Source of the DNA: Pseudomonas brassicacearum
GTDB taxonomy: Bacteria > Pseudomonadota > Gammaproteobacteria > Pseudomonadales > Pseudomonadaceae
Assembly: GCF_009601685.2 (NCBI RefSeq)
Contig: NZ_CP045701.2
Location: 1,612,001 to 1,676,000 of the forward strand
Reading direction: 5' to 3'
DNA: 64,000 nucleotides
Shown: in pieces, positions 47,658-56,538 of the stretch
Layout of the letters: each line of letters starts with the position of its first letter
How positions within the stretch are numbered: position 1 is the stretch's first letter
Program-made: the position numbers and the translations under genes
Notes under the pieces: generated by a model
What the model was told of the DNA's origin: nothing
Database searches by the model: none
What the model saw: only the letters and a program-made list of their open reading frames with translations

Positions 47658-47887
47658 CCTGCAAGGAACAAGTGGCGCGCTCCAGCGACTACCTCGACGG
47701 GCAACTGAGCTTTCGTGAACGCCTGATGGTGCGTCATCACCTGATGTTCTGCCCCAAGTGCCGGCGTTTTATCCGCCAGATGCGCCTGATGCAGGCAACC
47801 CTCAGGAAACTGCCGCAACCGCCGGTCCCTGACCTGGATCACCTCGCCGAAAAACTCGCCGCCGAGCGCCGCAAAAACATCCGCTAA
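47651..47887 (+). CDS. small soluble zinc-finger anti-sigma factor
   Basis: A 78-residue protein with the ZAS/zf-HC2 pattern: an early Cys (MLTCKEQ), then HHLMFCPKC (HxxxCxxC). It has no membrane segment, unlike most anti-sigma factors. Its start overlaps the sigma gene stop. The absence of a membrane anchor implies a cytoplasmic signal such as redox or metal status sensed through the zinc site; that is inference. Confidence 0.88.
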   Translation: MLTCKEQVARSSDYLDGQLSFRERLMVRHHLMFCPKCRRFIRQMRLMQATLRKLPQPPVPDLDHLAEKLAAERRKNIR

Positions 47888-47890
47888 GCG

Positions 47891-48007
47891 CTGTAGGAAC
47901 TGTAGGAACTGTAGGAGCTGTCGAGTGCAACGAGGCTGCGATCTTTCCCCCGCCAATTGAATCTCAAGCGAACGATCAAAAGATCGCAGGCTTCGCCAGC
48001 GCTTACG
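47891..48007. repeat. family A element copy 6 with 9-bp outer repeats
   Basis: Reverse orientation. Three 9-bp CTGTAGGAA/G units (47891-47917) lead into the core, which ends CTTCGCCAGCGCTTACGG, a decayed end. Inside is a single GATCAAAA unit followed by GATCGCAGG. It lies between the anti-sigma gene and the porin gene. Confidence 0.85.
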
Positions 48008-48036
48008 GTTATTCCTATTCGAAGTAAAAAGTTCCG

Positions 48037-48056
48037 CTGTCATAAAATCTTTATCT
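48037..48056 (+). promoter_or_regulatory. Pho-box-like site upstream of the OprP-type porin gene
   Basis: CTGTCAT at 48037-48043 is a perfect Pho-box half-site, followed by AAAAT and CTTTATC, an imperfect second half with one extra spacer base (consensus CTGTCAT, 4-bp spacer, CTGTCAT). It is about 120 bp before the start codon. PhoB control fits a phosphate-selective porin; pattern match only. Confidence 0.45.
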
Positions 48057-48164
48057 GATAGCAACTGCGCTGACACAACCCATCGCCAAGATCCCCTCCA
48101 ACACCAGCGGGCTCAGTTCCGCGTGTTTTCTAACGGCATAGACTACCAACAGGGGAATTCTTCG

Positions 48165-49475
48165 ATGATCCGCAAGCACTTCGCAGGTGTTGCCGCCAGC
48201 GCACTGGCCATGGCAGTAACCGCCCAGGCTTTCGCTGGCACCGTCACCACCGACGGCGCCGATATCGTGGTCAAAACCAAGGGCGGCCTTGAGGTCGCTA
48301 CCACTGACAAAGAGTTCAGCTTCAAGCTCGGTGGTCGTTTGCAAGCTGACTACAGCCAGTTCGATGGTATCTACACCGATAATGGCAATTCGGCCGATGC
48401 CGCTTACTTCCGTCGTGCCTTCCTGGAATTGTCCGGCGTGCTGTACACGGATTGGGCCTACACCATCAACTACGACTTCTCTCACAACGCCGGCAGCTCG
48501 GACGACGGTTACTTCGACGAAGCGTCCATGGCCTACAACGGCTTCAAGCCGGTCTCGATCAAGTTCGGTCGTTTCGACCCGGATTTTGGCCTGGAAAAAG
48601 CCACCAGCTCCAAGTGGGTTACCGCACCGGAGCGTAACGCCGCCTACGATTTGATCGATTGGGCCAACGGCCACCAGAACGGTCTGGGTCTGCAAGCTTC
48701 CAGCACCTTCGCCGATTCGTTCTATGCCTCCGCTGGCGTATTCGCCAAGGACAACAACGACACCGACGGCGACAGCGTCAAGCAATTCAATGGTCGCTTC
48801 GTATTCGCACCGATGCACGATTCCGGTAACGTCCTGCACTTTGGTGTGAACGTTGCTTCCCGTGACGTCTCCGACACCGTGTTCGACGCACGTTATCGCT
48901 CCCGCCTGGGCATGCGTGGCGTTGAAACCCTGGGCGGCAACGATGCCGGCCCTAACGGCAACCGTCCGCTCCTGGGCGGCGCCAACAACTCGCCGGCCGG
49001 TTCGTACGACACTGACACCGCCTTCGGCCTGGAAGCCGCTTTCGCCATGGGGCCTGCGTCGATCCAGGGTGAATACATCTCCCGTAAGACCAAGGCTGAC
49101 AGCGACGCCTTCGAAGACATCAAAGGCCATGGCTTCTATGTCCAGGGTGCCTACACCCTCACCGGTGAGTCCCGCGGCTATAAAGTCGGCAAGTTTGATG
49201 CAATCAAGCCCCAGAACAAATCCATCGGCGCCTGGGAAGTGTTCTATCGCTTTGACAGCATGACCGTCGAAGACGACAACATCACCACCGCCTCGGCGAC
49301 TCGTGAAGTGGGCGATGCCGAAGCCAAGGTGCACAACCTGGGCGTGAACTGGTACGCCAACGAAGCGGTGAAAATTTCCGCTGCCTACGTCAAGGCCAAG
49401 ACCGACAAAGTCACCAACGCCAATGGCGACGACGATGGCGACGGTTTTGTAATGCGCGCCCAGTACGTGTTCTAA
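48165..49475 (+). CDS. OprP/OprO-type phosphate-selective porin
   Basis: A 436-residue outer-membrane porin. Signal peptide cut after QAFA (residue 23 or 24), then [33 protein letters not shown] and alternating amphipathic beta-strands to the terminal aromatic (RAQYVF), typical of 16-strand porins. The phrases [10 protein letters not shown] and [20 protein letters not shown] match OprP/OprO porins. ATG 48165 with AGGGGAA upstream. A strong terminator follows. Polyphosphate versus phosphate preference is not decided. Confidence 0.92.
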   Translation: MIRKHFAGVAASALAMAVTAQAFAGTVTTDGADIVVKTKGGLEVATTDKEFSFKLGGRLQADYSQFDGIYTDNGNSADAAYFRRAFLELSGVLYTDWAYTINYDFSHNAGSSDDGYFDEASMAYNGFKPVSIKFGRFDPDFGLEKATSSKWVTAPERNAAYDLIDWANGHQNGLGLQASSTFADSFYASAGVFAKDNNDTDGDSVKQFNGRFVFAPMHDSGNVLHFGVNVASRDVSDTVFDARYRSRLGMRGVETLGGNDAGPNGNRPLLGGANNSPAGSYDTDTAFGLEAAFAMGPASIQGEYISRKTKADSDAFEDIKGHGFYVQGAYTLTGESRGYKVGKFDAIKPQNKSIGAWEVFYRFDSMTVEDDNITTASATREVGDAEAKVHNLGVNWYANEAVKISAAYVKAKTDKVTNANGDDDGDGFVMRAQYVF

Positions 49476-49526
49476 ATCGCACTGACTTGATACAGAGCTC
49501 TTTCTTCATCCGTTATAGCTCCTTTC

Positions 49527-49552
49527 AACCCCGCCTCTGGCGGGGTTTTTTT
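49527..49552 (+). terminator. rho-independent terminator after the porin gene
   Basis: AACCCCGCC and GGCGGGGTT form a perfect 9-bp GC-rich stem with a CTCT loop region, followed by TTTTTT. 52 bp after the stop codon. Confidence 0.9.
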
Positions 49553-49615
49553 ATGTGCGTGCGGTCAGGATCGGCGATACTCGCCCCATCCGCCGTCTGG
49601 ATATCGAGGAACCGC

Positions 49616-50740
49616 ATGCCGCTTCACGTCTTGGACAGCTTGTCCGCCATCGCGCCGCACGAGTGGGACGCGCTGGTGCCCGCCAATCAACCGTTCCTGC
49701 GCCACGCCTTCCTGAGCTCGCTGGAAGACAGCGCCAGCCTGGGACCGAGTTCCGGTTGGCAAGCCGAGCATTTATTGCACATTGAAGACGGTCAACTGCT
49801 GGCGGCCTTGCCCAGCTACCGCAAGTGGCATTCCTACGGTGAATACGTGTTCGACCACGGCTGGGCCGACGCTTGCGCCCGCGCCGGCATCGACTATTAC
49901 CCCAAGTTGCTGACGGCAGTGCCGTTCAGCCCGGTCAGTGGCCCGCGACTGTTGGCGGCGCGGGTGGAGGACGGCTTGGAGTTGCTGGGCAGCTTGCCTG
50001 GGTATCTGGAGATCGAAGGGCTTTCCAGTGCCCACATCAACTTCACCGATGCCTTCACCGACGCGGCGCTTGCCGGGCAAGAAGGCTGGTTGCAGCGGAT
50101 CGGCTGCCAGTATCACTGGCAGAATCGCGGTTATCGCGACTTCCAGGATTTTCTCGACGCGCTCAGTTCCCGCAAGCGCAAGCAGATGCGCAAGGAGCGC
50201 GAACAAGTGGCGGGGCAGGGCATCGCGTTCCAATGGCTTGAAGGTCATCAGTTGGACGAGGCGCAGTGGGATTTTGTCTACGCCTGTTACGCCAACACCT
50301 ACGCGATACGACGGCAGGCGCCGTACCTGACCCGAGCGTTTTTCAGCCTGCTGGCCGAACGCATGCCCGAGGCCATTCGTGTGGTGCTGGCCAAGCAAGG
50401 TTCGCGACCGGTGGCGATGGCGTTCAGCCTGGTGGGCGGCGACAGTTTCTACGGGCGGTACTGGGGCTGCCTGGCGGAGTTCGACCGCCTGCACTTCGAG
50501 ACCTGTTTCTACCAGGGCATGGACTACGCGATTGCCCGCGGCTTGCAGCGTTTCGATGCGGGTGCCCAGGGCGAGCACAAACTGATTCGCGGGTTCGAGC
50601 CGGTGATTACCCGCTCATGGCACTACCTGCGCCACCCCGGTTTGAAAGCGGCGGTCGAAGATTTTCTCGCTCGGGAGCATGAGGGTGTGCTGGCGTATGC
50701 CGAAGAGGCGAAAACAGCACTGCCTTATCGGCAGTGCTGA
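49616..50740 (+). CDS. FemAB/GNAT-like protein (DUF482, peptidoglycan biosynthesis/recognition type)
   Basis: A 374-residue protein from ATG 49616 with CGAGGA upstream. Its C-terminal half resembles a GNAT-type acyltransferase (AMAFSLVGGDSFYGRYWGCLAE, then AQGEHKLIRGFEPVITRSWHYL), the signature of the DUF482 family. The N-terminal half (APHEWDALVPANQPFLRHAFL) is also characteristic. Named after FemAB-like proteins, but no biochemical role has been shown to me by this sequence. Single gene. Confidence 0.85.
   Translation: MPLHVLDSLSAIAPHEWDALVPANQPFLRHAFLSSLEDSASLGPSSGWQAEHLLHIEDGQLLAALPSYRKWHSYGEYVFDHGWADACARAGIDYYPKLLTAVPFSPVSGPRLLAARVEDGLELLGSLPGYLEIEGLSSAHINFTDAFTDAALAGQEGWLQRIGCQYHWQNRGYRDFQDFLDALSSRKRKQMRKEREQVAGQGIAFQWLEGHQLDEAQWDFVYACYANTYAIRRQAPYLTRAFFSLLAERMPEAIRVVLAKQGSRPVAMAFSLVGGDSFYGRYWGCLAEFDRLHFETCFYQGMDYAIARGLQRFDAGAQGEHKLIRGFEPVITRSWHYLRHPGLKAAVEDFLAREHEGVLAYAEEAKTALPYRQC
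50715..50739. terminator. hairpin between convergent genes
   Basis: CAGCACTGCC (50715-50724) and GGCAGTGCTG (50730-50739) form a perfect 10-bp stem that overlaps the stop codon of the FemAB-like gene. On the minus strand it is followed by TTTTC, so it may also terminate aqpZ. Confidence 0.65.
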
Positions 50741-50756
50741 TCCTCGCGGGTATGAC

Positions 50757-51446
50757 TCAGCGGTTTTCCTGGCCCAGCCAGCGGTAGGAGACACCGCCGA
50801 CGACGGCGCCCAGCAGCGGCGCTACCCAGAATAGCCACAGTTGCTCGATGGCCCAGCCACCGACAATCAGCGCCGGACCGGTACTGCGGGCCGGGTTGAC
50901 GGACGTGTTGGTGACCGGAATCGAGATCAGGTGAATGAGCGTCAGGGCCAGGCCGATGGCAATTGGTGCCAGCCCGGCGGGCGCACGTTTATCGGTGGCA
51001 CCGAGGATGATCAGGATGAACATCGCCGTCATGACCAGCTCGGTGACAAAACCGGCCGCCATTGAATACCCACCAGGCGAATGCTCGCCATAACCGTTCG
51101 CTGCCAGGCCGGACGCGGCCAGGTCAAAGCCTTCCTTGCCGCTGGCGATGAAGTAGATCAACGCGGCGGCGAGCACCCCTCCAATGAGTTGGGCAATGAT
51201 GTAGGCAGGCAACTCTCTGGCCGGAAACCGCCCGCCCACGTACAAGCCCAACGAAACGGCGGGGTTCAAATGGCAACCCGAGATATGGCCGATGGCGAAC
51301 GCCATGGTCAGCACCGTCAGGCCGAACGCCAGGGCAACCCCCAGCACGCCAATCCCCGAGGCGGCCAATACCGCGCTGCCGCAGCCGCCCAATACCAGCC
51401 AGAACGTACCCAACAACTCAGTCGTTGAACGTTTGAGTAGAGACAT
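50757..51446 (-). CDS. aqpZ: aquaporin Z
   Basis: A 229-residue water channel with six membrane helices and the two half-helix NPA motifs, [11 protein letters not shown] (about residue 62) and [11 protein letters not shown] (about 182). The selectivity-filter arginine follows the second NPA. The opening [21 protein letters not shown] is characteristic of AqpZ. AAGGA lies 10 bases before the ATG. Convergent with the FemAB-like gene. Confidence 0.95.
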   Translation of the reverse strand: MSLLKRSTTELLGTFWLVLGGCGSAVLAASGIGVLGVALAFGLTVLTMAFAIGHISGCHLNPAVSLGLYVGGRFPARELPAYIIAQLIGGVLAAALIYFIASGKEGFDLAASGLAANGYGEHSPGGYSMAAGFVTELVMTAMFILIILGATDKRAPAGLAPIAIGLALTLIHLISIPVTNTSVNPARSTGPALIVGGWAIEQLWLFWVAPLLGAVVGGVSYRWLGQENR

Positions 51447-51562
51447 AAGAATCCTTGATGAAACAGTCGTGATAATCGGTTATGCATCCAGCAGTATTAC
51501 GACAGGTTCATCTCCAGAACCTGAGCTGAGTACAGCAGGATTTTGCGAAGAATCCAGCGGCA

Positions 51563-51596
51563 TAAAAAACCGCCAGCGTCATGGACGGTGGCGGTT
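51563..51596 (-). terminator. terminator on the minus strand, downstream of the ABC exporter gene
   Basis: On the minus strand AACCGCCACCGTC and GACGCTGGCGGTT form a 13-bp stem with one mismatch, followed by TTTTTT. It lies after the REPIN at 51687-51775. The 51447-51804 gap holds no gene beyond these elements. Confidence 0.75.
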
Positions 51597-51686
51597 CTGG
51601 CCGTGGTCGGTGGGGAGTATGTCGTTGCGGTGTGGGCTAAATGGATCCTGGACAGATTTTTTCAGAATGGCGCTCGGACACTGGGC

Positions 51687-51775
51687 TGTGGGAGCAAAGC
51701 TTGCTCGCGATGCTGGCGCCTCGGGCCATCCGGGAGACCGCGTTATCTTTATCGCGGGCAAGCCTTGCTCCCACA
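51687..51775. repeat. REPIN group 1
   Basis: TGTGGGAGCAAAGCTTGCTC left, ATCGCGGGCAAGCCTTGCTC right. The spacer (CTGGCGCCTCGGGCCATCCG, GGAGACCGCGTTATC) is a slightly diverged relative of those at 41308 and 46903. Confidence 0.88.
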
Positions 51776-51804
51776 CGATCCCCACGCCTCCTGTCTGTAG
51801 AAGC

Positions 51805-53637
51805 TCAATCGATCCCCACAAACCCACCGGTCTGATGCTGCCACAGCCGCGCATACAACCCGCCATGGGCCAGCAGTTCGGCATGGCTGCCGGTTTCGGC
51901 GATGCGGCCGTTCTCCAGCACCACCAAGCGGTCCATCCGGGCGATGGTGGAGAGGCGGTGGGCGATGGCGATCACGGTCTTGCCTTGCATCAAGGTCTCG
52001 AGGCTTTCCTGGATCGCCGCCTCGACTTCCGAGTCCAGCGCTGACGTCGCTTCGTCCATGATCAGGATCGGCGCGTCCTTGAGCAGCACCCGCGCAATAG
52101 CGATGCGCTGGCGCTGGCCGCCGGACAGTTTCACGCCGCGCTCGCCCACATGGGCATCGAAGCCGGTGCGGCCTTCGGCGTCCGACAGCAATGGAATGAA
52201 CTCATCGGCCCGGGCCTTGCGCACGGCTTCCCAGAGTTGCGCATCGGTGGCGTCTGGCTTGCCATAGAGCAGGTTGTCACGGATCGAACGATGCAGCAGC
52301 GAGGTGTCCTGGGTGATCATGCCGATGCGCTCGCGCAGGCTTTCCTGGCCGACTTCGGCAATGTCCTGGCCGTCGATGAGGATGCGCCCGCCTTGCACGT
52401 CATAGAGGCGCAGCAGCAGGTTGACCAAGGTGGATTTACCGGCGCCGGACGGACCAATCAGGCCAATTTTTTCGCCGGGCTTGATGGTCAGGTTGAGGTC
52501 GTCGATCACGCCACTTTTCTTGCCGTAGTGGAAACTCACATGCTCGAAACGCACCTCGCCCCGGCCCACCGCCAGGGGCTTGGCCTGGTCGCGGTCGGTG
52601 ACGCTGACGGGTTGGGCAATGGTCTGCAAACCGTCCTGGACCATGCCGATGTTTTCGAAGATGCCATTGACCACCCACATGATCCAGCCGGACATGTTGA
52701 CGATGCGGATCACCAGCCCGGTCGCCAGGGCAATGGCGCCCACGCTGATCAGCGACTGGGTCCAGAGCCACAGTGCCAGCGCCGTGGTGCCGACGATCAG
52801 CAGCCCGTTCATGGTGGTGATGACCACGTCCATGCTGGTCACCACGCGACCGGCCAACTGGGCTTTTTCGGTCTGCTCCTGGATGGCTTCGCGGGCGTAT
52901 TGCTGCTCGAAGTTGGTATGGGCGAACAGTTTCAGGGTGGTGATGTTGGTGTAGCCGTCGACGATCCGGCCCATGAGCTTGGAGCGGGCATCGGACGACA
53001 CCACCGAGCGCTCCTTGACCCGCGGCACGAAATAACAAAGTGCACCGATGTAGGCAGCGATCCACATCAGCAGCGGGATCATCAGGCGCCAGTCGGCTTC
53101 GGCGAACAGCACCAGGGAGCTGATGGCGTAGATCAGCACATGCCAAAGGGCATCCACGGCCTGCACCGCGGAGTCGCGCAGGGAGTTGCCGGTCTGCATG
53201 ATGCGCTGGGCGATGCGCCCGGCGAAGTCGTTCTGGAAGAAATTCAGGCTCTGCTTGAGCACGTAGCTGTGATTTTGCCAGCGGATCAGGCTGGTCATGC
53301 CGGGGCTCAAGGTCTGGTGCACCAGCAGGTCATGCAGGGCCACGAAGATCGGTCGGAAAATCAGCGCCACCACGGCCATCCAGGCCAGCTCCAGGCCATG
53401 GATCTTGAAGAAGTCCACATTGGGCGTGCCCTGGGTCAGGTCGATGATGCGGCTCAGGTAGCTGAACAGCGCCACTTCGATGAGCGCACCGATCAGGCCC
53501 ACTACCAGCAGCACGGCGAAGCTGGGCCAGACCTGTTTCAGGTAATAGGTGTAGAAGGGCAGGACGCGATTCGGTGGAGCCGAAGTGGGGGCGTCGCGGA
53601 AGATATCGATCAGTGTTTCGAAGCGGCGAAAAACCAT
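51805..53637 (-). CDS. ABC transporter, fused permease and ATPase (exporter type)
   Basis: A 610-residue half-transporter: six membrane helices at about 35-330, then the nucleotide-binding domain with Walker A GPSGAGKSTLVN, Q-loop TQDTSLLH, signature LSGGQRQRIAIA, Walker B ILIMDEATSALDSE and His switch AIAHRLSTIAR. Such proteins dimerise. The N-terminal FETLIDIFRDAPTSAPP precedes the first helix. Substrate unknown; class is close to MsbA/multidrug-like exporters. Single gene. Confidence 0.92.
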   Translation of the reverse strand: MVFRRFETLIDIFRDAPTSAPPNRVLPFYTYYLKQVWPSFAVLLVVGLIGALIEVALFSYLSRIIDLTQGTPNVDFFKIHGLELAWMAVVALIFRPIFVALHDLLVHQTLSPGMTSLIRWQNHSYVLKQSLNFFQNDFAGRIAQRIMQTGNSLRDSAVQAVDALWHVLIYAISSLVLFAEADWRLMIPLLMWIAAYIGALCYFVPRVKERSVVSSDARSKLMGRIVDGYTNITTLKLFAHTNFEQQYAREAIQEQTEKAQLAGRVVTSMDVVITTMNGLLIVGTTALALWLWTQSLISVGAIALATGLVIRIVNMSGWIMWVVNGIFENIGMVQDGLQTIAQPVSVTDRDQAKPLAVGRGEVRFEHVSFHYGKKSGVIDDLNLTIKPGEKIGLIGPSGAGKSTLVNLLLRLYDVQGGRILIDGQDIAEVGQESLRERIGMITQDTSLLHRSIRDNLLYGKPDATDAQLWEAVRKARADEFIPLLSDAEGRTGFDAHVGERGVKLSGGQRQRIAIARVLLKDAPILIMDEATSALDSEVEAAIQESLETLMQGKTVIAIAHRLSTIARMDRLVVLENGRIAETGSHAELLAHGGLYARLWQHQTGGFVGID

Positions 53638-53719
53638 GGGTAAATGCCCTGGCAGGGGCTCTCCTTATTGCTATGGGCGGCGCGCGATGACCGCGTCGCC
53701 CAGGCTGCCGTGCGCCTCT

Positions 53720-54277
53720 TCAGTCGATGCGCTTGGCCGACTTGATGATCACAGGATCGGCCGGCACGTCTTTCATGCCGCTGCGTTGGGTGGTTGGCGA
53801 GTTGACGATGATGTCGACGACATCCATCCCTTTGACGACCTTGCCGAACACTGCATAGCCGTCTCCAGTATCGAGGAAGTCGTTATCCTTGACGTTCACG
53901 AAGAACTGGCTGGTGGCGGAATCGGGTACGGATGTGCGGGCCATGGACAGCGTGCCACGGACATTATGCAAACCATTTTTCGACTCGTTCTTGATCGCAG
54001 CTTTGGTTTCTTTCTGCTGCATTTGCTGAGTGAAACCTCCGCCCTGGATCATGAACCCCGGGATCACCCGGTGAAAAATCGTGTTGTTGTAGAAACCACT
54101 GTCCACGTACTCAAGGAAGTTCTTGGTACTGATGGGGGCCTTGACCGGGTCCAGTTCGATTTCGATCTGACCGTTGGTGGTGTCCAGCAATACATGGGGT
54201 GCCTTGGCTGGCGTGGCGGCCATCAGGTTGGCGGCAAACAGTACGGTGCCGGCGGCGAGGGCGATTTTTTTCAGCAT
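53720..54277 (-). CDS. ppiA: periplasmic peptidyl-prolyl isomerase (cyclophilin)
   Basis: A 185-residue cyclophilin with a signal peptide ([20 protein letters not shown]) for export. Active-site features: [33 protein letters not shown] and [12 protein letters not shown]. It begins 4 bp after the hydrolase stop, and so belongs to a LysR-hydrolase-ppiA transcription unit. Its coupling to a hydrolase and regulator is odd for a general chaperone. Confidence 0.94.
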   Translation of the reverse strand: MLKKIALAAGTVLFAANLMAATPAKAPHVLLDTTNGQIEIELDPVKAPISTKNFLEYVDSGFYNNTIFHRVIPGFMIQGGGFTQQMQQKETKAAIKNESKNGLHNVRGTLSMARTSVPDSATSQFFVNVKDNDFLDTGDGYAVFGKVVKGMDVVDIIVNSPTTQRSGMKDVPADPVIIKSAKRID

Positions 54278-54281
54278 GGGT

Positions 54282-55085
54282 TCAGTGATCCTGAGTGGTG
54301 GAGTCGGTTGCGGTCAAAAAGTCGAGCAGGGTTTGGTTGAAGCGTTCGGGTTGGTCCAACGGGGTAGCGTGCCGTGAATCGGCGATGACCACCAGCCGTG
54401 CATCGGGCAGCAGCTTGACATAGGCTTCTTTCAGCGCCACCGGGGTGTAGTCGTGGTCGGCGCAGATGACGAGGGTTGGACAGACAACCTGCGAAAGTCG
54501 TTCCTGAACGCCCCAGCCTACGATCGCATCGAAGCTGGCGAGATAAGCACGTTTGTCGTTCTTTGCCCAGCGCCGGGCCATTTCCAGGCGTAACTCGGTT
54601 TGCTCAGGCTTGGGAAATAACTTGGCGCCGAGGGCCTTGCCGATGGTTTCCAGGCTAAGAATGCGCATCAGGCTCCAGCGCTTGAACCATTGCCAGCAAT
54701 CGTCGGGCGTGCGGACTTTGACTTCGGGCGCGCTGTTGACGATGCACAGGCTCTTGATCCGCCCGGGTTCATCCACTGCCAGCTGAAAACAGATCATGCC
54801 GCCCATGGACCAGCCCACCAAGTGCACCGGGCCCAGGCCCAGGTGTTCGATCAAGGCGATCAGGTCGGCGCTGAAACCTTCGATGCTGTAGCGCTCCCGC
54901 GGCTTGTCGGAGCGACCGTGGCCGCGCACATCCACCACGATCAGGTGGTAATGGGCGGACAGCACCGGGACCTGCTTTTCCCAGTCCCGGGTGCTGGAAC
55001 CCAAACCGTGGACCAGCAGCAAGGGCGTGCCGTGGCCATATTCCTCGTAGTGCAGGTTGCAACCTTCGTGTTCGAAATAGGCCAT
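54282..55085 (-). CDS. alpha/beta hydrolase
   Basis: A 267-residue hydrolase: oxyanion-side [15 protein letters not shown], nucleophile Ser in LVGWSMGGM (about residue 95), acid Asp in CADHDYTPV and His in DSRHATPLD. The type resembles carboxylesterase/enol-lactone or BioH-like hydrolases. Located between a LysR gene (14 bp gap) and ppiA (4 bp gap), so one operon. Substrate unknown. Confidence 0.9.
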   Translation of the reverse strand: MAYFEHEGCNLHYEEYGHGTPLLLVHGLGSSTRDWEKQVPVLSAHYHLIVVDVRGHGRSDKPRERYSIEGFSADLIALIEHLGLGPVHLVGWSMGGMICFQLAVDEPGRIKSLCIVNSAPEVKVRTPDDCWQWFKRWSLMRILSLETIGKALGAKLFPKPEQTELRLEMARRWAKNDKRAYLASFDAIVGWGVQERLSQVVCPTLVICADHDYTPVALKEAYVKLLPDARLVVIADSRHATPLDQPERFNQTLLDFLTATDSTTQDH

Positions 55086-55099
55086 CGGCGAAGTCCTTG

Positions 55100-56023
55100 T
55101 CAGGCTTGTTCAGGGGCCGCGAACGGCGCATCCAGCGGCGCGGTGTCGAAGGTGCGCAGCAATTCGACCAGGATTTGCGTGGCTGGGCCCAGGGGTTTTT
55201 CCTTGTTCGAATACAGATAGAAGCTCGGGTTGCGGCTGCCACCTTGATCCAAGGGTAGCTGTTTAAGCGTCCCTTCCTTGAGTTCCCGCTCGATCATGTG
55301 CCGGGGCAGCCAGGCGAAGCCCAGGCCGCTGCCTACGAACGTCGCGGCGGTGGCCAGGCTGCCGACGGTCCAGCGCTGTTCGGCACCGAGCCAACCCACA
55401 TCGCGAGGTTGCTGGCGTCCGGAGTCGCGGATCACCACCTGCAACTGGCTTTCCAGATCCTGGAAAGTCAGCTCGCGGTTGAGCCGATGCAGGGTGTGTT
55501 CGGGATGGGCCACCGCGACGAATTCAACGTCGCTCAATTCCGCCCCCAGATAGCCAGGAATGCTGAAGCTGCTGATGGCCAGGTCGGCCACGCCTTCGAG
55601 CAGCACTTCTTCGACCCCAGACAACACTTCTTCGCGCAGCCGCACCCGACAGCCACGACTTTGTGGCATGAACGCCGTCAAGGCGCGAACGAGGCGGGCG
55701 TTGGGGTAGGCCGCGTCGACCACCAGGCGCACTTCCGCTTCCCAGCCTTGCTCCATGTGGTGGGCCAGGTCTTCCAGTTGGCTGGCCTGTTTCACCAGTT
55801 GCCGGGAACGGCGCAGCAGTACGCCGCCGGCTTCGGTCAGCACGGCCTTGCGCCCATCGATGCGCAGCAACGGCACGCCGAGCTGATCCTGCATGCGGGC
55901 CACGGTGTAGCTCACTGACGACTGGGAGCGATGCAGCACTTCAGCGGCCTGGGCGAAACCGCCGTAGTCGACCACGGCCTGCAAGGTGCGCCATTGATCA
56001 AGGGTGACGCGGGGCGCTTTCAT
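55100..56023 (-). CDS. LysR-family transcriptional regulator
   Basis: A 307-residue protein: HTH at about 18-42 (GGFAQAAEVLHRSQSSVSYT) and an effector domain. ATG 56023 is preceded by GAGGAG and replaces a longer frame without conservation. It is divergent from the exported-protein gene (50 bp) and azoR, and cotranscribed with the hydrolase and ppiA. In Pseudomonas a LysR gene beside azoR is a recurring arrangement, so azoR is a likely target. Confidence 0.92.
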   Translation of the reverse strand: MKAPRVTLDQWRTLQAVVDYGGFAQAAEVLHRSQSSVSYTVARMQDQLGVPLLRIDGRKAVLTEAGGVLLRRSRQLVKQASQLEDLAHHMEQGWEAEVRLVVDAAYPNARLVRALTAFMPQSRGCRVRLREEVLSGVEEVLLEGVADLAISSFSIPGYLGAELSDVEFVAVAHPEHTLHRLNRELTFQDLESQLQVVIRDSGRQQPRDVGWLGAEQRWTVGSLATAATFVGSGLGFAWLPRHMIERELKEGTLKQLPLDQGGSRNPSFYLYSNKEKPLGPATQILVELLRTFDTAPLDAPFAAPEQA

Positions 56024-56073
56024 ATCGGGCTCCTCTTGTCCTAAGCTGGCAGTCCCTTGGTGGAGACTGCCGA

Positions 56074-56388
56074 ATGAAGAAAATCTGCTGTGTGGTGCTG
56101 GCTTTGCTACCACTGACCGCGTTTGCCTACCCGATCGATGTTGAAAAACACCTCAACGGCCTGAGCATCGACTACAACGCCTATGACACCGATGCCGACA
56201 TCGGCTCTATCCAGGTCAACAACTACGGGAGCACCGATGCGGCTTGCACCGTGGTCTTCAGAAATGGCCCCGAAGCACCTCGCACCCGCAAGATCGAAGT
56301 CGCCGCCGGCAAGTTCAAGAACGCCACGGCCAAGTTCAACCGCAACATCATCAAGCTGCGCATCAAGCTGACCTGTCGGCCGAAATAG
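56074..56388 (+). CDS. small exported beta-rich protein
   Basis: A 104-residue protein with a signal peptide (MKKICCVVLALLPLTAFA, cut before YPIDVE). The mature part alternates hydrophobic residues and has two cysteines (DAACTVVF and KLTCRPK), which could form a disulfide across a small beta fold. I do not recognise a characterised function. It starts 50 bp from the divergent LysR gene and is followed by azoR. Confidence 0.78.
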   Translation: MKKICCVVLALLPLTAFAYPIDVEKHLNGLSIDYNAYDTDADIGSIQVNNYGSTDAACTVVFRNGPEAPRTRKIEVAAGKFKNATAKFNRNIIKLRIKLTCRPK

Positions 56389-56436
56389 CCAGGCAGCGGG
56401 GCAGACAATACTGCTTGCTCCGCTTATAAACGAATT

Positions 56437-56478
56437 TATCGATGATTTGCAGCAATTATTTGCGCTTTTTCATCGATA
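56437..56478. promoter_or_regulatory. inverted repeat upstream of azoR, candidate LysR operator
   Basis: TATCGATGA (56437-56445) and TCATCGATA (56470-56478) are a perfect 9-bp inverted repeat with a 24-bp spacer, 61 bp before the azoR start. Spaced ATCGAT half-sites before azoR suggest control by the nearby LysR protein. Inference. Confidence 0.45.
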
Positions 56479-56538
56479 TGCTCGCGTTTAACCTTCACTC
56501 CATCGACTGACAACATTCTCAGATGGAGCCTACAAGCC

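Noticed and set aside
52150..53643. 497-codon plus-strand frame across the ABC transporter
   Set aside because: His/Gln/Asp-rich antisense frame with no motif.
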